A DNA stretch of 64,000 nucleotides from RFSX01 sp964591455 (GTDB lineage Bacteria; Bacteroidota; Bacteroidia; Chitinophagales; Saprospiraceae), in the NCBI GenBank assembly GCA_964591455.1, contig CAZQDZ010000025.1, positions 1 through 64,000 on the forward strand, written 5' to 3'. Numbering within the stretch: position 1 is the stretch's first letter; the number at the start of each line of letters is the position of its first letter. Below are positions 19,301 through 27,526 of this stretch, piece after piece. Position numbers and translations under genes: made by a program. A model generated the notes under the pieces. That model worked only from the letters and a program-made list of their open reading frames with translations, was not told the origin of the DNA and did no database searches.

Positions 19301-19949
19301 CCATCGCAAGTCTGTACGTCACTCTTTCTACGGGGACATTTGCTGATTTCAGATACTTTCTAGGTCCTAGTTTTCGCTTAAGACCTTCCGTCTCTAATCT
19401 ATTGTTGAAATCCTCTACAGCGCAAGTGCCATCCATCCCTTCTATGTTCGGCTTGTGGTCAATGACAAAGTAGGAGATATAATAAGGCATATCAGCAGCG
19501 TCCTCAACATACCTATCAATATACATTGTTCCAGTAGGAGAATTGATAGCACCATGGAATCCGTAATTATCAAAATCAATTCTGGCTACCATTCCTGGAG
19601 AATCGATAGAAGAGCCTATATAGCTTTTTATATGAGGAAACTTGGCAGATAACACAGGACTCATGCCTGGACTCTCCACAAAATCAAACTGCTCTATAGT
19701 CCCATCTGCTAGAGGTAACTCCAAAATGACACCCTGTTGTCTGGTGTTTTTGACATCCTCCATAGGTGCTTGTAACAGCTGCTTTTTAAGGGTATTTATA
19801 TCTAAATGAAATGTGTGATAAGCTTCAGGAACTACTGTTCTCAGGCTTTGATCGGTTGAAATAGTTGATTCATTGACTTTCTTCCAAGGATTCTGAGCGA
19901 ATACTGAAGTCGATACTAGAATTAGAATCAAGAGTGTGGAAAATCTCAT
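16311..19949 (-). CDS. Secreted reprolysin-like zinc metalloprotease with P-domain and T9SS type A tail
   Basis: A 1212-residue secreted protease. Signal peptide 1-18; a propeptide-like region to about 190; a metzincin domain (about 200-425) with the zinc motif HELGHQFAAGH (His349, Glu350, His353, His359), as in bacterial reprolysin-like (M12B-type) enzymes; beta-sandwich segments; a fibronectin III-like domain (about 770-860); a proprotein convertase P-domain (about 865-1000, LTGRHSRMTDVNAFLVSPSG, GDWLLEVEDN); a CSPG/cadherin-like repeat (about 1010-1110); and a T9SS sorting domain (about 1137-1212, EIFPNPTNASF to LSKLSVIK). Catalytic residues are intact. It is likely exported by the T9SS and digests external proteins or processes surface proteins. 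ATG 19949 has a -7 element 17 bases upstream. Confidence 0.93.
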   Translation of the reverse strand: MRFSTLLILILVSTSVFAQNPWKKVNESTISTDQSLRTVVPEAYHTFHLDINTLKKQLLQAPMEDVKNTRQQGVILELPLADGTIEQFDFVESPGMSPVLSAKFPHIKSYIGSSIDSPGMVARIDFDNYGFHGAINSPTGTMYIDRYVEDAADMPYYISYFVIDHKPNIEGMDGTCAVEDFNNRLETEGLKRKLGPRKYLKSANVPVERVTYRLAMATTGAWGSQQGGTVDAVLSKMNTGLNRLNLLMEAEMAIKFELIDNNDRLIFFNDTEPYLNPNVGTEILTQNTNIINNRVGENAYDVGHVLTTRCTDVGGVAFGGSICGPAKAAGVSCVGNSNIEFFFVTVTAHELGHQFAAGHTWNQCAGLNDQFAFASSCEPGSGNTILSYQGLCGPDNVTGGDIISFHVCSLNQMRQFVENGGGSQCGTRETTNNNYPEVIIDQPSGFNIPISTPFELIGDATDADGDDLTFSWEQIDTGFPKDVGAQANDGPMFRVYRPGPDKTRIFPRLNNVLQGTDWDEERLPRRTREFNFNLVVRDNNTTAGGVAWSTITFNSDESAGPFEVTEPSNFTDTEPGQTMMVEWDVANTDNEIIDAQFVDIYFSADEAETFPFLLKERTPNDGSELINIPNVVTSQGKIKVKANGNIFFNIGRGDIRVNEPTQPGFFIEALDKSFDICLPETVTTTINAAPFLNYGEEITLEVLSGLPTDATATFSQNPIPAEGSTELNIDLSNVEDSGIFDIVLRATGPNADTLDFSVSVLATGTDMEDFELVSPASGTSGVLALPEFVWNGSPNATGYRLEFATNPSFDDSVTIISDEVGLDTNSDALTSLDNSTVYYWRVIAYNDCLGEVSSEIFTLASPSLTCNDVVATDIPVNIPSTGPSTVSSTTFVSGNGNVTDVNIINLTGRHSRMTDVNAFLVSPSGTRVAVFSGGNCLNVNDFNAGFDDGGALQPGCPNVNGNRMRPIEPFTTFAGEPINGDWLLEVEDNRAGLGGSVSNFEFQLCSDGVIDNPFIVNNEILEIRQGNANTIRNDDLFASDDNNSADELIFTIVELPLNGWVEFNDAAMGMGDQFTQADINANRIAFRHDGSDAVTDEFTFTVIDGEGGWIDKTAFLINTSADAPTSTTDISTENRFFEIFPNPTNASFQVLEKSNSSEEWTLDMLSPNGQLIHRESFTGSTTLETNDMIPGLYIIQLRNGNSVQLSKLSVIK

Positions 19950-19966
19950 GTGTTGTCGTTTTTATA

Positions 19967-19974
19967 CAAATATA
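19967..19974 (-). promoter_or_regulatory. -7 element (TATATTTG) of the metalloprotease gene
   Basis: On the minus strand TATATTTG matches TAnnTTTG and lies 17 bases before ATG 19949, giving a leader of about ten bases. Confidence 0.5.
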
Positions 19975-20060
19975 AAAATGCAAACGCCTATATCAGGCTT
20001 TGGGTTTAGGATTTTGCCGACATGAGGTCATAGTTTAGTCTTAAATTATTCTTAATGTTT

Positions 20061-20088
20061 CAGAAAAATCAGAAAAATCAGAAAAAAT
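20061..20088 (+). repeat. Three tandem CAGAAAAAT repeats before the AbrB-type gene
   Basis: The 9-base unit CAGAAAAAT occurs three times in a row (the last with one extra A). It ends 22 bases before the -7 element at 20111. Phased A-tracts could bend the DNA, or the repeats could be an operator for the AbrB-like product. Confidence 0.7.
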
Positions 20089-20110
20089 GTAAAAATCTGA
20101 ATATGCTGAT

Positions 20111-20118
20111 TATCTTTG
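20111..20118 (+). promoter_or_regulatory. -7 element (TATCTTTG) of the AbrB-type gene
   Basis: Exact TAnnTTTG match, 16 bases before the GTG start at 20135. No obvious -33 TTG; the tandem CAGAAAAAT repeats occupy that zone. Confidence 0.55.
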
Positions 20119-20134
20119 CTTCAGAATTATAATT

Positions 20135-20368
20135 GTGGAAAAGGCTAAGTTTTCAGTAGAGGCAATAGTGAGCTGTGATGAAAGAGGTCAGCTAGTATTA
20201 CCAAAGGAGGTGAGAAAAAGGCTAAAAATCAGTTCTGGAGAGAAAATGGCTTTGTTGAATTTCACAAATAAGGATGATGAGTTTTTACTCACGCTTATTC
20301 GGATTACTTCATTAGAAGAACTAATTAAAAATTACATGACACCAGTAGTCAAGGACATTATCAAATAA
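20135..20368 (+). CDS. AbrB/MazE/SpoVT-type DNA-binding protein
   Basis: A 77-residue protein with a swapped-hairpin AbrB-type N-terminal domain (about 8-52; DERGQLVLPKEVRKRLKISSGEKMAL). Such proteins are dimeric DNA-binding regulators or antitoxins. The C-terminal helix (about 57-77, SLEELIKNYMTPVVKDIIK) resembles the tail of the small AbrB-like proteins found beside hgcAB, but no hgcAB genes and no toxin gene are adjacent. The start is GTG 20135; there is no ATG before the domain. It is a single-gene unit with a probable terminator after it and stands between two minus-strand genes. Confidence 0.85.
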   Translation: MEKAKFSVEAIVSCDERGQLVLPKEVRKRLKISSGEKMALLNFTNKDDEFLLTLIRITSLEELIKNYMTPVVKDIIK

Positions 20369-20426
20369 TATAGTCTGTAATTAACGTTGCAGCATGATTT
20401 TCATTGAGATTGATATCATTTTTTGG

Positions 20427-20462
20427 AAGGGTGCCACATATTCAGTGGCCTCTTTTTTTTGT
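20427..20462 (+). terminator. Probable terminator after the AbrB-type gene
   Basis: GCCAC and GTGGC form a core stem around a 7-base loop, extended by imperfect pairing, followed by CTCTTTTTTTT. The T-run is on the plus strand. Confidence 0.65.
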
Positions 20463-20481
20463 TTAAATCGAACCCAAGAAT

Positions 20482-23400
20482 CTAAAAGATGGCTCTTAAC
20501 TGGGCACCTGCATTGTGTACGGTGCGATTTCCCTCGGATTTCCGAGCACTATAATTGAATATAAGATCAAAGTTCTTACCTACTCTTCTAGTATAGTTAG
20601 ATTGGAATAAAATATTGGTTCCAGGTGTCAGCCCTTGAAGCATTTCAAAGGTTACTGCTGGGTTACTAGTGCCATCCATGGTAATAAAGACCAAATTTGT
20701 GCTCACTTGTAGATTAGATGAAGACGACTTGCGCCATGTCAGTTGCATGCTCAAGTCCTGCTGCAATGCTTGCTGATTCGTGCCAGCCTCCACGGCCATT
20801 GGATCTAGAATATTGGAACTTCTTTCTATTCTGTAACTTGTAATTAGCCTGAGATTTGTAGTGGGTCTAAAGTTTAGCTGAGGGACTGCTCTCCAGAAAT
20901 TTATATCGAAATCTTGGATTGTAAAATTTGAACTATGATCCCGACTACCTAATCCAGTTTCCGCAATAAAATCTAAGGATTTAATAATATTTATTCTGGT
21001 CCTACCGAAGAATTCTCTGTTTGTTCTTCGGATGTTATCTGTTACTTGCTGGGTTTGATTTCCTAGCGTTCTATATGATAGTTGGATATCATAATTAGTC
21101 TGACCTCTATTGAAGAACAAGTCATTATCTATGGCTGTATTGAATGCAATAAGACTTGGGTTATTAAGGTCTAAGATGATAGGAGAAAAGAACCCTCCTA
21201 ATGAATCCGTCTGAGACCTTTGGTCCAATCTATACCTAGTGCTCCATTGGAACTTATTCAATACACTTTGTTTGTTCTTGAGAAACTTTTTAGGTATGAT
21301 TCTGAGAGACTGATTAAGGATGGTGTTATTTGAATTAATAAACTCATTATTGAATATCGTGATCCGTTCGTAGTTAGCCTGATCTATGAAGGTGGCAATT
21401 TCGAATTCAAATACCTGTGGGATGCTGTCCATATTAGAATCGATCCATACATAAGAACCTTCACCACGTTGTACTTCTACAAACTGAAATTCTACTTTAG
21501 GTTCTTGACCACTATTAGACTCATAGTAAGTGTTTAAGGTGATGCCTTTATTGAAGAGATTGAGACGGTGTTCTATTGTTCCCAGTAAGGTTTGTTTACT
21601 CCTATTGTCATCTAGATTATCTACATCCTTAAAGTCTCTGTAGGTTACATTCCACTTCAGGTCAGAGATTTGATTTGATTTCCAGGCGCCTCCAACGGCA
21701 TAGTCATTAGAGATGGATGTTCTTGTCAGTGCTGTTCTTTCTGACCCTAAAACTTTATCATCTATTCTTCGGGTTACTGAGGCATTGATATTGAAAGCTT
21801 TATTAGTGGCTGATGTTACATACCCTTTGAATAGATCATAATTAAAGCTATTTAGATCCAAAGTATCACTGTCTAAGGCTTGTGCTGTATTTCTTTCCTT
21901 TTCGAAGTACACACCCAGTGACCAATTTGGTGCAAGCGCATATTCCATTGTGAGTTTAGGTCTCAGAAAGGCAGTTTTCTCATTAAGGAAATCGCTAGTA
22001 GAGTTAAGCAAAGTACTTACACCATCCACATAAAGCTTACCGATTCGGTGTCTTCCAGTAACAGTATGCTTGAGGCCATCATATATATTTTGGTTATGGA
22101 AGCCTGAGAAACTATACCCAATCTCAGAAATGCCTTTTGATAAAGTAAAACCTGTTTTATGCAATACCTGATCATTTGTAATTGTAAGCCTAGTCAGATT
22201 CCAATCTCTAATAAATTCGGTTGGTCTATATGGATTTAATGGATTATAGTTTTTATCCCTTAACTCAACTTGCGTAGATGAACTCAGTTTCCACGGAATG
22301 ATATTTGTAGAATCAGACGGCGCTTTTCCTATGACTCTTTCATCTGAAATTTTAGCCAATAACGCTATACCAACATTGTCATCATTGTCTACCTCAGAGA
22401 ACCTATTTAGATTGAATTGGCTCAGTGCGGATTCTACATTCACTGAGGTATTATCCCCAATGTCGTAATTGATGCCAGCTGTAAATAATTGCTTCTGTTC
22501 TGGCGCTACGAGTTGGATATTCGTAGAAAAGGGTCCACCAGGTTCAAATCTGTATACTCTTCCATTAGTACCTGTTTCAGTATCTATTACATAGTCACCG
22601 TTGCCTTCACCTACAAATGAAAATCGAGCCGAGACTATATTTTCTGTTTGACCAGGAGCATGTACTAGAATACCATTTTCTACTCTATAGGGCACCAGAC
22701 CTGTAAAGTCATTATCTACTGGAATAAAAAGTCCAGACCTTTGGGCAGGTTGGTCTCCGCTTTCTTCAAAAATTCGGATATCTGTGGAGTCTAACTGGAT
22801 ATTTCCCGTGACATTTTTACTGTCTTGTTCACTGTAGGTATTGAAATAAGCAGTCAGGTTGCCTTTGCTAAAAGAGGATTCAGTTGCATAGAATGATCTC
22901 AGATAATTTTGGCTGGCAAATTCATATTCTACAATGATTCGAGTATTCTCTGTGATAATCATGTTTGGTGTAAATCGCAACTCTGCTCGGTTATAATCTA
23001 TAACGTAATCAAAGTTTTCACCTCTTTTAAGCAATCGTCCATCAGCAAATACTTTCTCTGTACCCGATAGCACTTGTAAGAACACTTCTCCGGGGTCCCC
23101 CTCTAGCCTATATGGTCCTTGATTACCTTCTGTAATGGCTAGCAGAATTCTATTAAACTTACCTCTGGAGATCGCAAAACTGCCTTTGTTATACAGAGAC
23201 CACCCTTTCTTAGAGGAACTATGATTGCTTACGCTGATGCCTTGAAGCTTTTTATAGTACTTCATAAAGTAACCTTCAGGAGAGCCTAATTCATAATCAC
23301 CAGCAATCACTTTAGTCCTATCTTTTTGAATCTCTATAAACACTTTATCGAATTCCTGCAAGACTTGAGTATTTCCCTCTGGCTGAATAGGAATGTTATC

Positions 23401-23967
23401 ATCTGATATTGCTGCTCGTATAAGCAGCCCATTGCCTAAGTCTCCTGTCATCTGGAGATTAAAGTCAGACATCAGAACCAAATCTTGAGAATTACCAAAA
23501 TTAATTCCTCTGGTAAAACTCCCTGTATACTCCAGTTTATTAGACTGAATTAACCGTCTGTCAAAAGATTCATCATCGGAGTAATCATTTGCAATTCTGA
23601 TAATGCTGGATTTCTTTACAATAGCCTCTGGATCCATCAAAGATTCAGATTTGGACAGGTCATAAGGAAGGACCCTGTATTGTAGCCTGATGGAATCCTG
23701 TGCGGAATTGGCTTGTATTGTAATTTTGCTATGAGCTTCAGAAAAAGAAATGGCCTTAGAATCCGAGAGATTGGACACCAATATAGAACCTGGAACAATC
23801 GTCTTATCTACCTGAATAATTGTATCTTGACTGAATACGAAAATTTCCGTTATCAGAGAGGACGTACCGTCTTGCAAAGACTGACTAGACACATTTATAG
23901 ACACAAGCACACAACACACCATAGCTAAGCCCCTGGACAATCCTGCCCAGAGAATATAATATTCCAT
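20482..23967 (-). CDS. Very large outer-membrane protein, uncharacterised Bacteroidota family
   Basis: A protein of about 1161 residues with a signal peptide (cleavage near NVSSQS) and an extremely beta-rich body. The region about 150-220 has the pattern GSFTRGINFGNSQDLVL, then IPIQPEGNTQVLQEFDKVFI and VIAGDYELGSP, which I recall from a conserved family of large Bacteroidota surface proteins related in style to SprA. The C-terminal 700 residues look like a large transmembrane beta-barrel (repeated short strands such as SLGVYFEKERNT, ITSYRIERSS, LIFNYSARKSEGN, ending GAQLRAIF). Function unknown; a large translocation or attachment barrel is possible. The frame extends to TTG 24006, but ATG 23967 directly precedes the signal peptide. 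Confidence 0.75.
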   Translation of the reverse strand: MEYYILWAGLSRGLAMVCCVLVSINVSSQSLQDGTSSLITEIFVFSQDTIIQVDKTIVPGSILVSNLSDSKAISFSEAHSKITIQANSAQDSIRLQYRVLPYDLSKSESLMDPEAIVKKSSIIRIANDYSDDESFDRRLIQSNKLEYTGSFTRGINFGNSQDLVLMSDFNLQMTGDLGNGLLIRAAISDDNIPIQPEGNTQVLQEFDKVFIEIQKDRTKVIAGDYELGSPEGYFMKYYKKLQGISVSNHSSSKKGWSLYNKGSFAISRGKFNRILLAITEGNQGPYRLEGDPGEVFLQVLSGTEKVFADGRLLKRGENFDYVIDYNRAELRFTPNMIITENTRIIVEYEFASQNYLRSFYATESSFSKGNLTAYFNTYSEQDSKNVTGNIQLDSTDIRIFEESGDQPAQRSGLFIPVDNDFTGLVPYRVENGILVHAPGQTENIVSARFSFVGEGNGDYVIDTETGTNGRVYRFEPGGPFSTNIQLVAPEQKQLFTAGINYDIGDNTSVNVESALSQFNLNRFSEVDNDDNVGIALLAKISDERVIGKAPSDSTNIIPWKLSSSTQVELRDKNYNPLNPYRPTEFIRDWNLTRLTITNDQVLHKTGFTLSKGISEIGYSFSGFHNQNIYDGLKHTVTGRHRIGKLYVDGVSTLLNSTSDFLNEKTAFLRPKLTMEYALAPNWSLGVYFEKERNTAQALDSDTLDLNSFNYDLFKGYVTSATNKAFNINASVTRRIDDKVLGSERTALTRTSISNDYAVGGAWKSNQISDLKWNVTYRDFKDVDNLDDNRSKQTLLGTIEHRLNLFNKGITLNTYYESNSGQEPKVEFQFVEVQRGEGSYVWIDSNMDSIPQVFEFEIATFIDQANYERITIFNNEFINSNNTILNQSLRIIPKKFLKNKQSVLNKFQWSTRYRLDQRSQTDSLGGFFSPIILDLNNPSLIAFNTAIDNDLFFNRGQTNYDIQLSYRTLGNQTQQVTDNIRRTNREFFGRTRINIIKSLDFIAETGLGSRDHSSNFTIQDFDINFWRAVPQLNFRPTTNLRLITSYRIERSSNILDPMAVEAGTNQQALQQDLSMQLTWRKSSSSNLQVSTNLVFITMDGTSNPAVTFEMLQGLTPGTNILFQSNYTRRVGKNFDLIFNYSARKSEGNRTVHNAGAQLRAIF

Positions 23968-24006
23968 TGCCTTATATATCGACCTATCCAAAATGTGTGA
24001 AGACAA

Positions 24007-24414
24007 TCAGTCTTCTAAATCAAGTTTTATACTTTGAAAATAAGTAAGCTTCTTAGTCTTTTTTCATACCACAACGGTCAATGAACGTCTGTATAGACCT
24101 ATTAATTGGTATAAAGTAAGATAGGTAAAATGGGAAAATGGATGGTGATAGGATATTCCTACCCTAATGTGTAACGTAAAATGTATGCAAAAATTAGTCC
24201 TTTTTGCCCAATTATTAAGAGTAGAAATTAATTATTTGACAGATTATATTCTTAAAAACATTCTAAGTATAAAAAAGGATTTTGAATTAGCACATATATT
24301 GCAATTATTGTATTAATGTTAGAGATTTGAACTAACTGATTTTACCATGATAAATGGTCATACACATCATTAGTATACCCTATATTTGTTTTTCTTTAAG
24401 AATTATACTCAACC
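24007..24414. other. Divergent intergenic region before the peroxidase-like gene
   Basis: About 400 AT-rich bases with no gene. It holds an inverted repeat ACCATgataaATGGT (24344-24358) and a TAnnTTTG element (24381-24388) for the gene at 24415. Confidence 0.6.
24381..24388 (+). promoter_or_regulatory. -7 element (TATATTTG) of the peroxidase-like gene
   Basis: Exact TAnnTTTG match 26 bases before ATG 24415. The inverted repeat at 24344-24358 lies where an operator or the -33 box would be. Confidence 0.55.
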
Positions 24415-26373
24415 ATGTACTCCTGGCCTTTATGGAGTAGAAGAAATAGTGAAATGAGAAGAGCTACACTCGTCTTTATTCATGTTATTTTATATTGTTG
24501 TGTATCCAATGCACAAGAATATCGGTCTATCTCCGGACATAATAACAATGCGGCAAACCCAGATTGGGGTTCAGTAGAGGCCAATTTAGAACGAATTTCT
24601 GACGCAAATTACCAAGATGGCATTCAGACTATTAATGCAGCTGGTCTTCCTTTACCCAGAGTAGTAAGCACAGCACTTTTTACACAAGAAGAAGGTATTC
24701 CAGAGCCTATGCAGCTGAGTGGATACGTCTGGATGTTTGGTCAGTTTCTGGCGCATGATATCGTCTATGTAGAAAAAAGTGGGTTGGAAGTAAGTACAAT
24801 GAGAGTGTCTGCTGACGATACCACATTTGGCACTGGGGCTAATGTCAGTTTTGCTAGAAATGAGTTCGACTCAGAATCAGCGACCTCTATTGACAATCCT
24901 AGAGAGTATAATAATCAAGTATCCTCTTTCATAGATGGTTCTATGATTTATGGAAGCTCTCAGCAGAGAGCAGATTGGCTTAGAACATTCCAGGGTGGAA
25001 AATTAAAGATATCCACAGAGACATTGGATGGACAAGAATTGCTTCCATGGAATACTACCACAGGGGAATTCAATGACCAAGTAGACTTTTCTAGTGCCAT
25101 TGATATGATAGATGAGTCAGATAAATTGCTCAAATACTTTGTAGCTGGTGATGTAAGAGCCAATGAGAATGTGTTATTACTATGCCTACAAACTATCTTC
25201 CTAAGAGAACACAATAGATTATGTGAAAATCTGGCCGTTGCTAATCCAAGATGGGATGATGAAAAGATATACCAAGAAGCGAGAAAGCTTGTAGGCGCAT
25301 ACATTCAGTCCATAGCATTTAACGAATGGCTGCCTGCAGTAGGCGTTTTTCTTCCAGAATATAGAGGCTATGATTCTACTTTGAATCCAGTGGTATTCAA
25401 TGAATTTTCTGCTGCAGCAATTAGCATAAGTCAGACCTTGGCAAATAGTAGTATTGTCAGAATGAATAATACAGGTGAGGATGTCAATGAGGGTAGTCTG
25501 CTATTTGGCCAATCACTATACAATCCTTTTCAAGTTCTGACGGTAGGAGGACCAGATGCCTATCTCAAAGGAATGGGCACCCAAGTGATGCAAGACTTAG
25601 ATAGCAAGATAATTCCAGAACTTCAGAATCATGTTTTTGCCAATAATTCTGAGATTGGGATAGATTATGCAGCTAGCAACATATTTCGAGGTAGAGACAG
25701 AGGGTTAGTAGGTTATAACACGATGAGGAGCCATTTTGGACTCCCACCACTGACATCCTTTGATGAACTGTCGGAATCAGCTGAAGATGTAGAAGTGTTA
25801 GAAGCCCTATATGGAGACATAGACAACGTAGATGCATGGGTAGGTATGATGTCGGAGCCACGTGTATACAATGATGCATTGTTTGGAGAACTGGTGATGG
25901 CTATTTATAGAGATCAGTTTAGATTGCTAAGAGATGGCGACAGATTTTTTTATGAAAATGATGAAGTCTTTAGTCAAGAACAAATAGCAGATATCAAATC
26001 AACCACGTTGCATGATATCATTGTGCGAAATACTGGTATAGAATTGATGCAAGAGTCGGTCTTTTCTGCCTTGAATCATATAGATATACCTAATCTGGCT
26101 ATACCCGAGAATAATCTTGAAGCGCTGGTCTACCCTAATCCAATTACATCTAATTCAATAGTGAAAATCCATTCGGATGAAGAGATTATAATGTCATACA
26201 GTATAATTGGATCTAACGGCCAATTGGTCCATTTTGGTGAGTTTTTACTGCAAAAAGGACAGGAAAATTATATGACATTACCCTTTAATGAAAATTCCAA
26301 TCTTGGTTACTACGAACTCGTTTTATCCACGTCATCGAGTAGAAACTCCGTCAAGTTGTTAAAAATCAGATAG
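24415..26373 (+). CDS. Animal haem peroxidase homologue with T9SS tail, proximal His replaced by Gln
   Basis: A 652-residue exported protein. After a signal peptide (cleavage near CVSNAQ, about residue 34) comes a peroxidase-cyclooxygenase (An_peroxidase) domain (about 45-560), then a T9SS type A sorting domain (about 572-652, VYPNPITSNSIV to VKLLKIR). Family landmarks are present: GQFLAHD with distal His114, SFIDGSMIYG, AGDVR with Arg248 and Glu251, LREHNRL, and RGRDRGLVGYN. Two key positions differ: Ala113 stands where myeloperoxidase has the haem-ester Asp, and in the segment matching FRYGHTL the sequence is SISQTL, so Gln340 replaces the proximal haem-ligating His. It may bind haem weakly or act non-enzymatically. 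A second possible start is ATG 24454. Confidence 0.9.
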   Translation: MYSWPLWSRRNSEMRRATLVFIHVILYCCVSNAQEYRSISGHNNNAANPDWGSVEANLERISDANYQDGIQTINAAGLPLPRVVSTALFTQEEGIPEPMQLSGYVWMFGQFLAHDIVYVEKSGLEVSTMRVSADDTTFGTGANVSFARNEFDSESATSIDNPREYNNQVSSFIDGSMIYGSSQQRADWLRTFQGGKLKISTETLDGQELLPWNTTTGEFNDQVDFSSAIDMIDESDKLLKYFVAGDVRANENVLLLCLQTIFLREHNRLCENLAVANPRWDDEKIYQEARKLVGAYIQSIAFNEWLPAVGVFLPEYRGYDSTLNPVVFNEFSAAAISISQTLANSSIVRMNNTGEDVNEGSLLFGQSLYNPFQVLTVGGPDAYLKGMGTQVMQDLDSKIIPELQNHVFANNSEIGIDYAASNIFRGRDRGLVGYNTMRSHFGLPPLTSFDELSESAEDVEVLEALYGDIDNVDAWVGMMSEPRVYNDALFGELVMAIYRDQFRLLRDGDRFFYENDEVFSQEQIADIKSTTLHDIIVRNTGIELMQESVFSALNHIDIPNLAIPENNLEALVYPNPITSNSIVKIHSDEEIIMSYSIIGSNGQLVHFGEFLLQKGQENYMTLPFNENSNLGYYELVLSTSSSRNSVKLLKIR

Positions 26374-26445
26374 AAAACTCTATTTGTATTTTTTATATGT
26401 TTTATACCCCGTTTAAGGTATATTTAACTGCTTATTCATGCTTTT

Positions 26446-27399
26446 ATGATATCAAGGAGACGGTTTTCTTACATACTAGGCCTGTTATTGGCCTCTAGGA
26501 AGGTTATTAGTTGCCAAGAAAGAAAGCCGATGTCCAGTGCAGGACCGGTCGTTATTAGCACCTGGAATAATAGGGCAGCTAACAAAATAGCCTATAAAAC
26601 ACTGGAAAGCAAAACTGGACTAGATGCACTTGAAGCTGGGATAAGATATGTAGAAGCAGATCCTGATGACCAGTCTGTTGGATATGGAGGGAGACCTGAT
26701 AGAGATGGGGTAGTGACGCTGGATGCATGTATCATGGATAAAGAAGGCAATGCAGGTGCTGTAACTTATCTCCAAGATATTTTGCACCCGATTTCTATAG
26801 CCAGGCTGGTCATGGAGAACACACCCCATGTAATGTTATCAGGCGATGGTGCTCAGAGATTTGCCTTAGAGCATGGCTACAAAAAAACCAATCTATTGAC
26901 AGAAAAATCGAAGGCAGAATATATGGTATGGCTGAAAGAAGCCAAGTACAAACCAGTTCCAAATATAGAAAACCACGATACGATAGGCATGCTTGTTAAA
27001 GACAAGTCTGACAATCTAGTCGGTGGATGCTCTACAAGTGGCATGGCCTACAAAATGGCAGGTCGCGTAGGTGATTCACCTGTAATCGGTGCTGGATTGT
27101 ATGTAGACAATGAATATGGAGCTGTAACAGCTACAGGATTAGGAGAATTAATGCTCAAAACTTGTGCAGCTTTCCTGGCTACTGAAAATATGAGAAGAGG
27201 GATGAGTCCAACGGAAGCTTGCAAGGCGGCCATCCAACGTATAGTAAAGAAGCATAATATAACAGATTCACAGGTAGGACTGATAGCACTTAACAAAGAA
27301 GGAGAATCTGGTGCATACAGTGCAGTACCTGGATTCGTTTATATCAGGACAGATGTAAATGAGTCTGTCCTCTTAGAATCTTCTTCATATCACAAATAA
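26446..27399 (+). CDS. N4-(beta-N-acetylglucosaminyl)-L-asparaginase (glycosylasparaginase), exported
   Basis: An Ntn-hydrolase of family T2 that cleaves the GlcNAc-Asn bond of N-glycopeptides. The 317-residue precursor contains the autocleavage site NHDTIGML with nucleophile Thr179, the substrate-binding AGRVGDSPVIGAGLY, and the typical N-terminal VVISTWNN and VGYGGRPDRDG. The N-terminus SRRRFSYILG resembles a twin-arginine signal, and Cys23 (VISC) could be a lipobox, so it may be a periplasmic or outer-membrane lipoprotein, as in Elizabethkingia-type enzymes. It follows the peroxidase-like gene on the same strand by 72 bases, possibly an operon. It would help feed on glycoproteins. Confidence 0.93.
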   Translation: MISRRRFSYILGLLLASRKVISCQERKPMSSAGPVVISTWNNRAANKIAYKTLESKTGLDALEAGIRYVEADPDDQSVGYGGRPDRDGVVTLDACIMDKEGNAGAVTYLQDILHPISIARLVMENTPHVMLSGDGAQRFALEHGYKKTNLLTEKSKAEYMVWLKEAKYKPVPNIENHDTIGMLVKDKSDNLVGGCSTSGMAYKMAGRVGDSPVIGAGLYVDNEYGAVTATGLGELMLKTCAAFLATENMRRGMSPTEACKAAIQRIVKKHNITDSQVGLIALNKEGESGAYSAVPGFVYIRTDVNESVLLESSSYHK

Positions 27400-27526
27400 G
27401 TGATATAGATAGGTTTTAAGCGGTTTTCAGTATCAAAATTGGCATCACATTTGCATTCTGAGGAATGGATTGCTGTATGTCAATACATACGGGCATTTAT
27501 AGGTTTTATATTTTATGTAATAACGA

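Noticed and set aside
20135..20368. Link to mercury methylation (AbrB-like protein near hgcAB)
   Set aside because: Only the tail pattern is similar; no hgcA or hgcB genes are in the window and the cysteines typical of that group are absent.
20135..20368. Antitoxin of a MazEF-type pair
   Set aside because: No toxin-sized gene adjoins it; it is flanked by minus-strand genes and has its own terminator.
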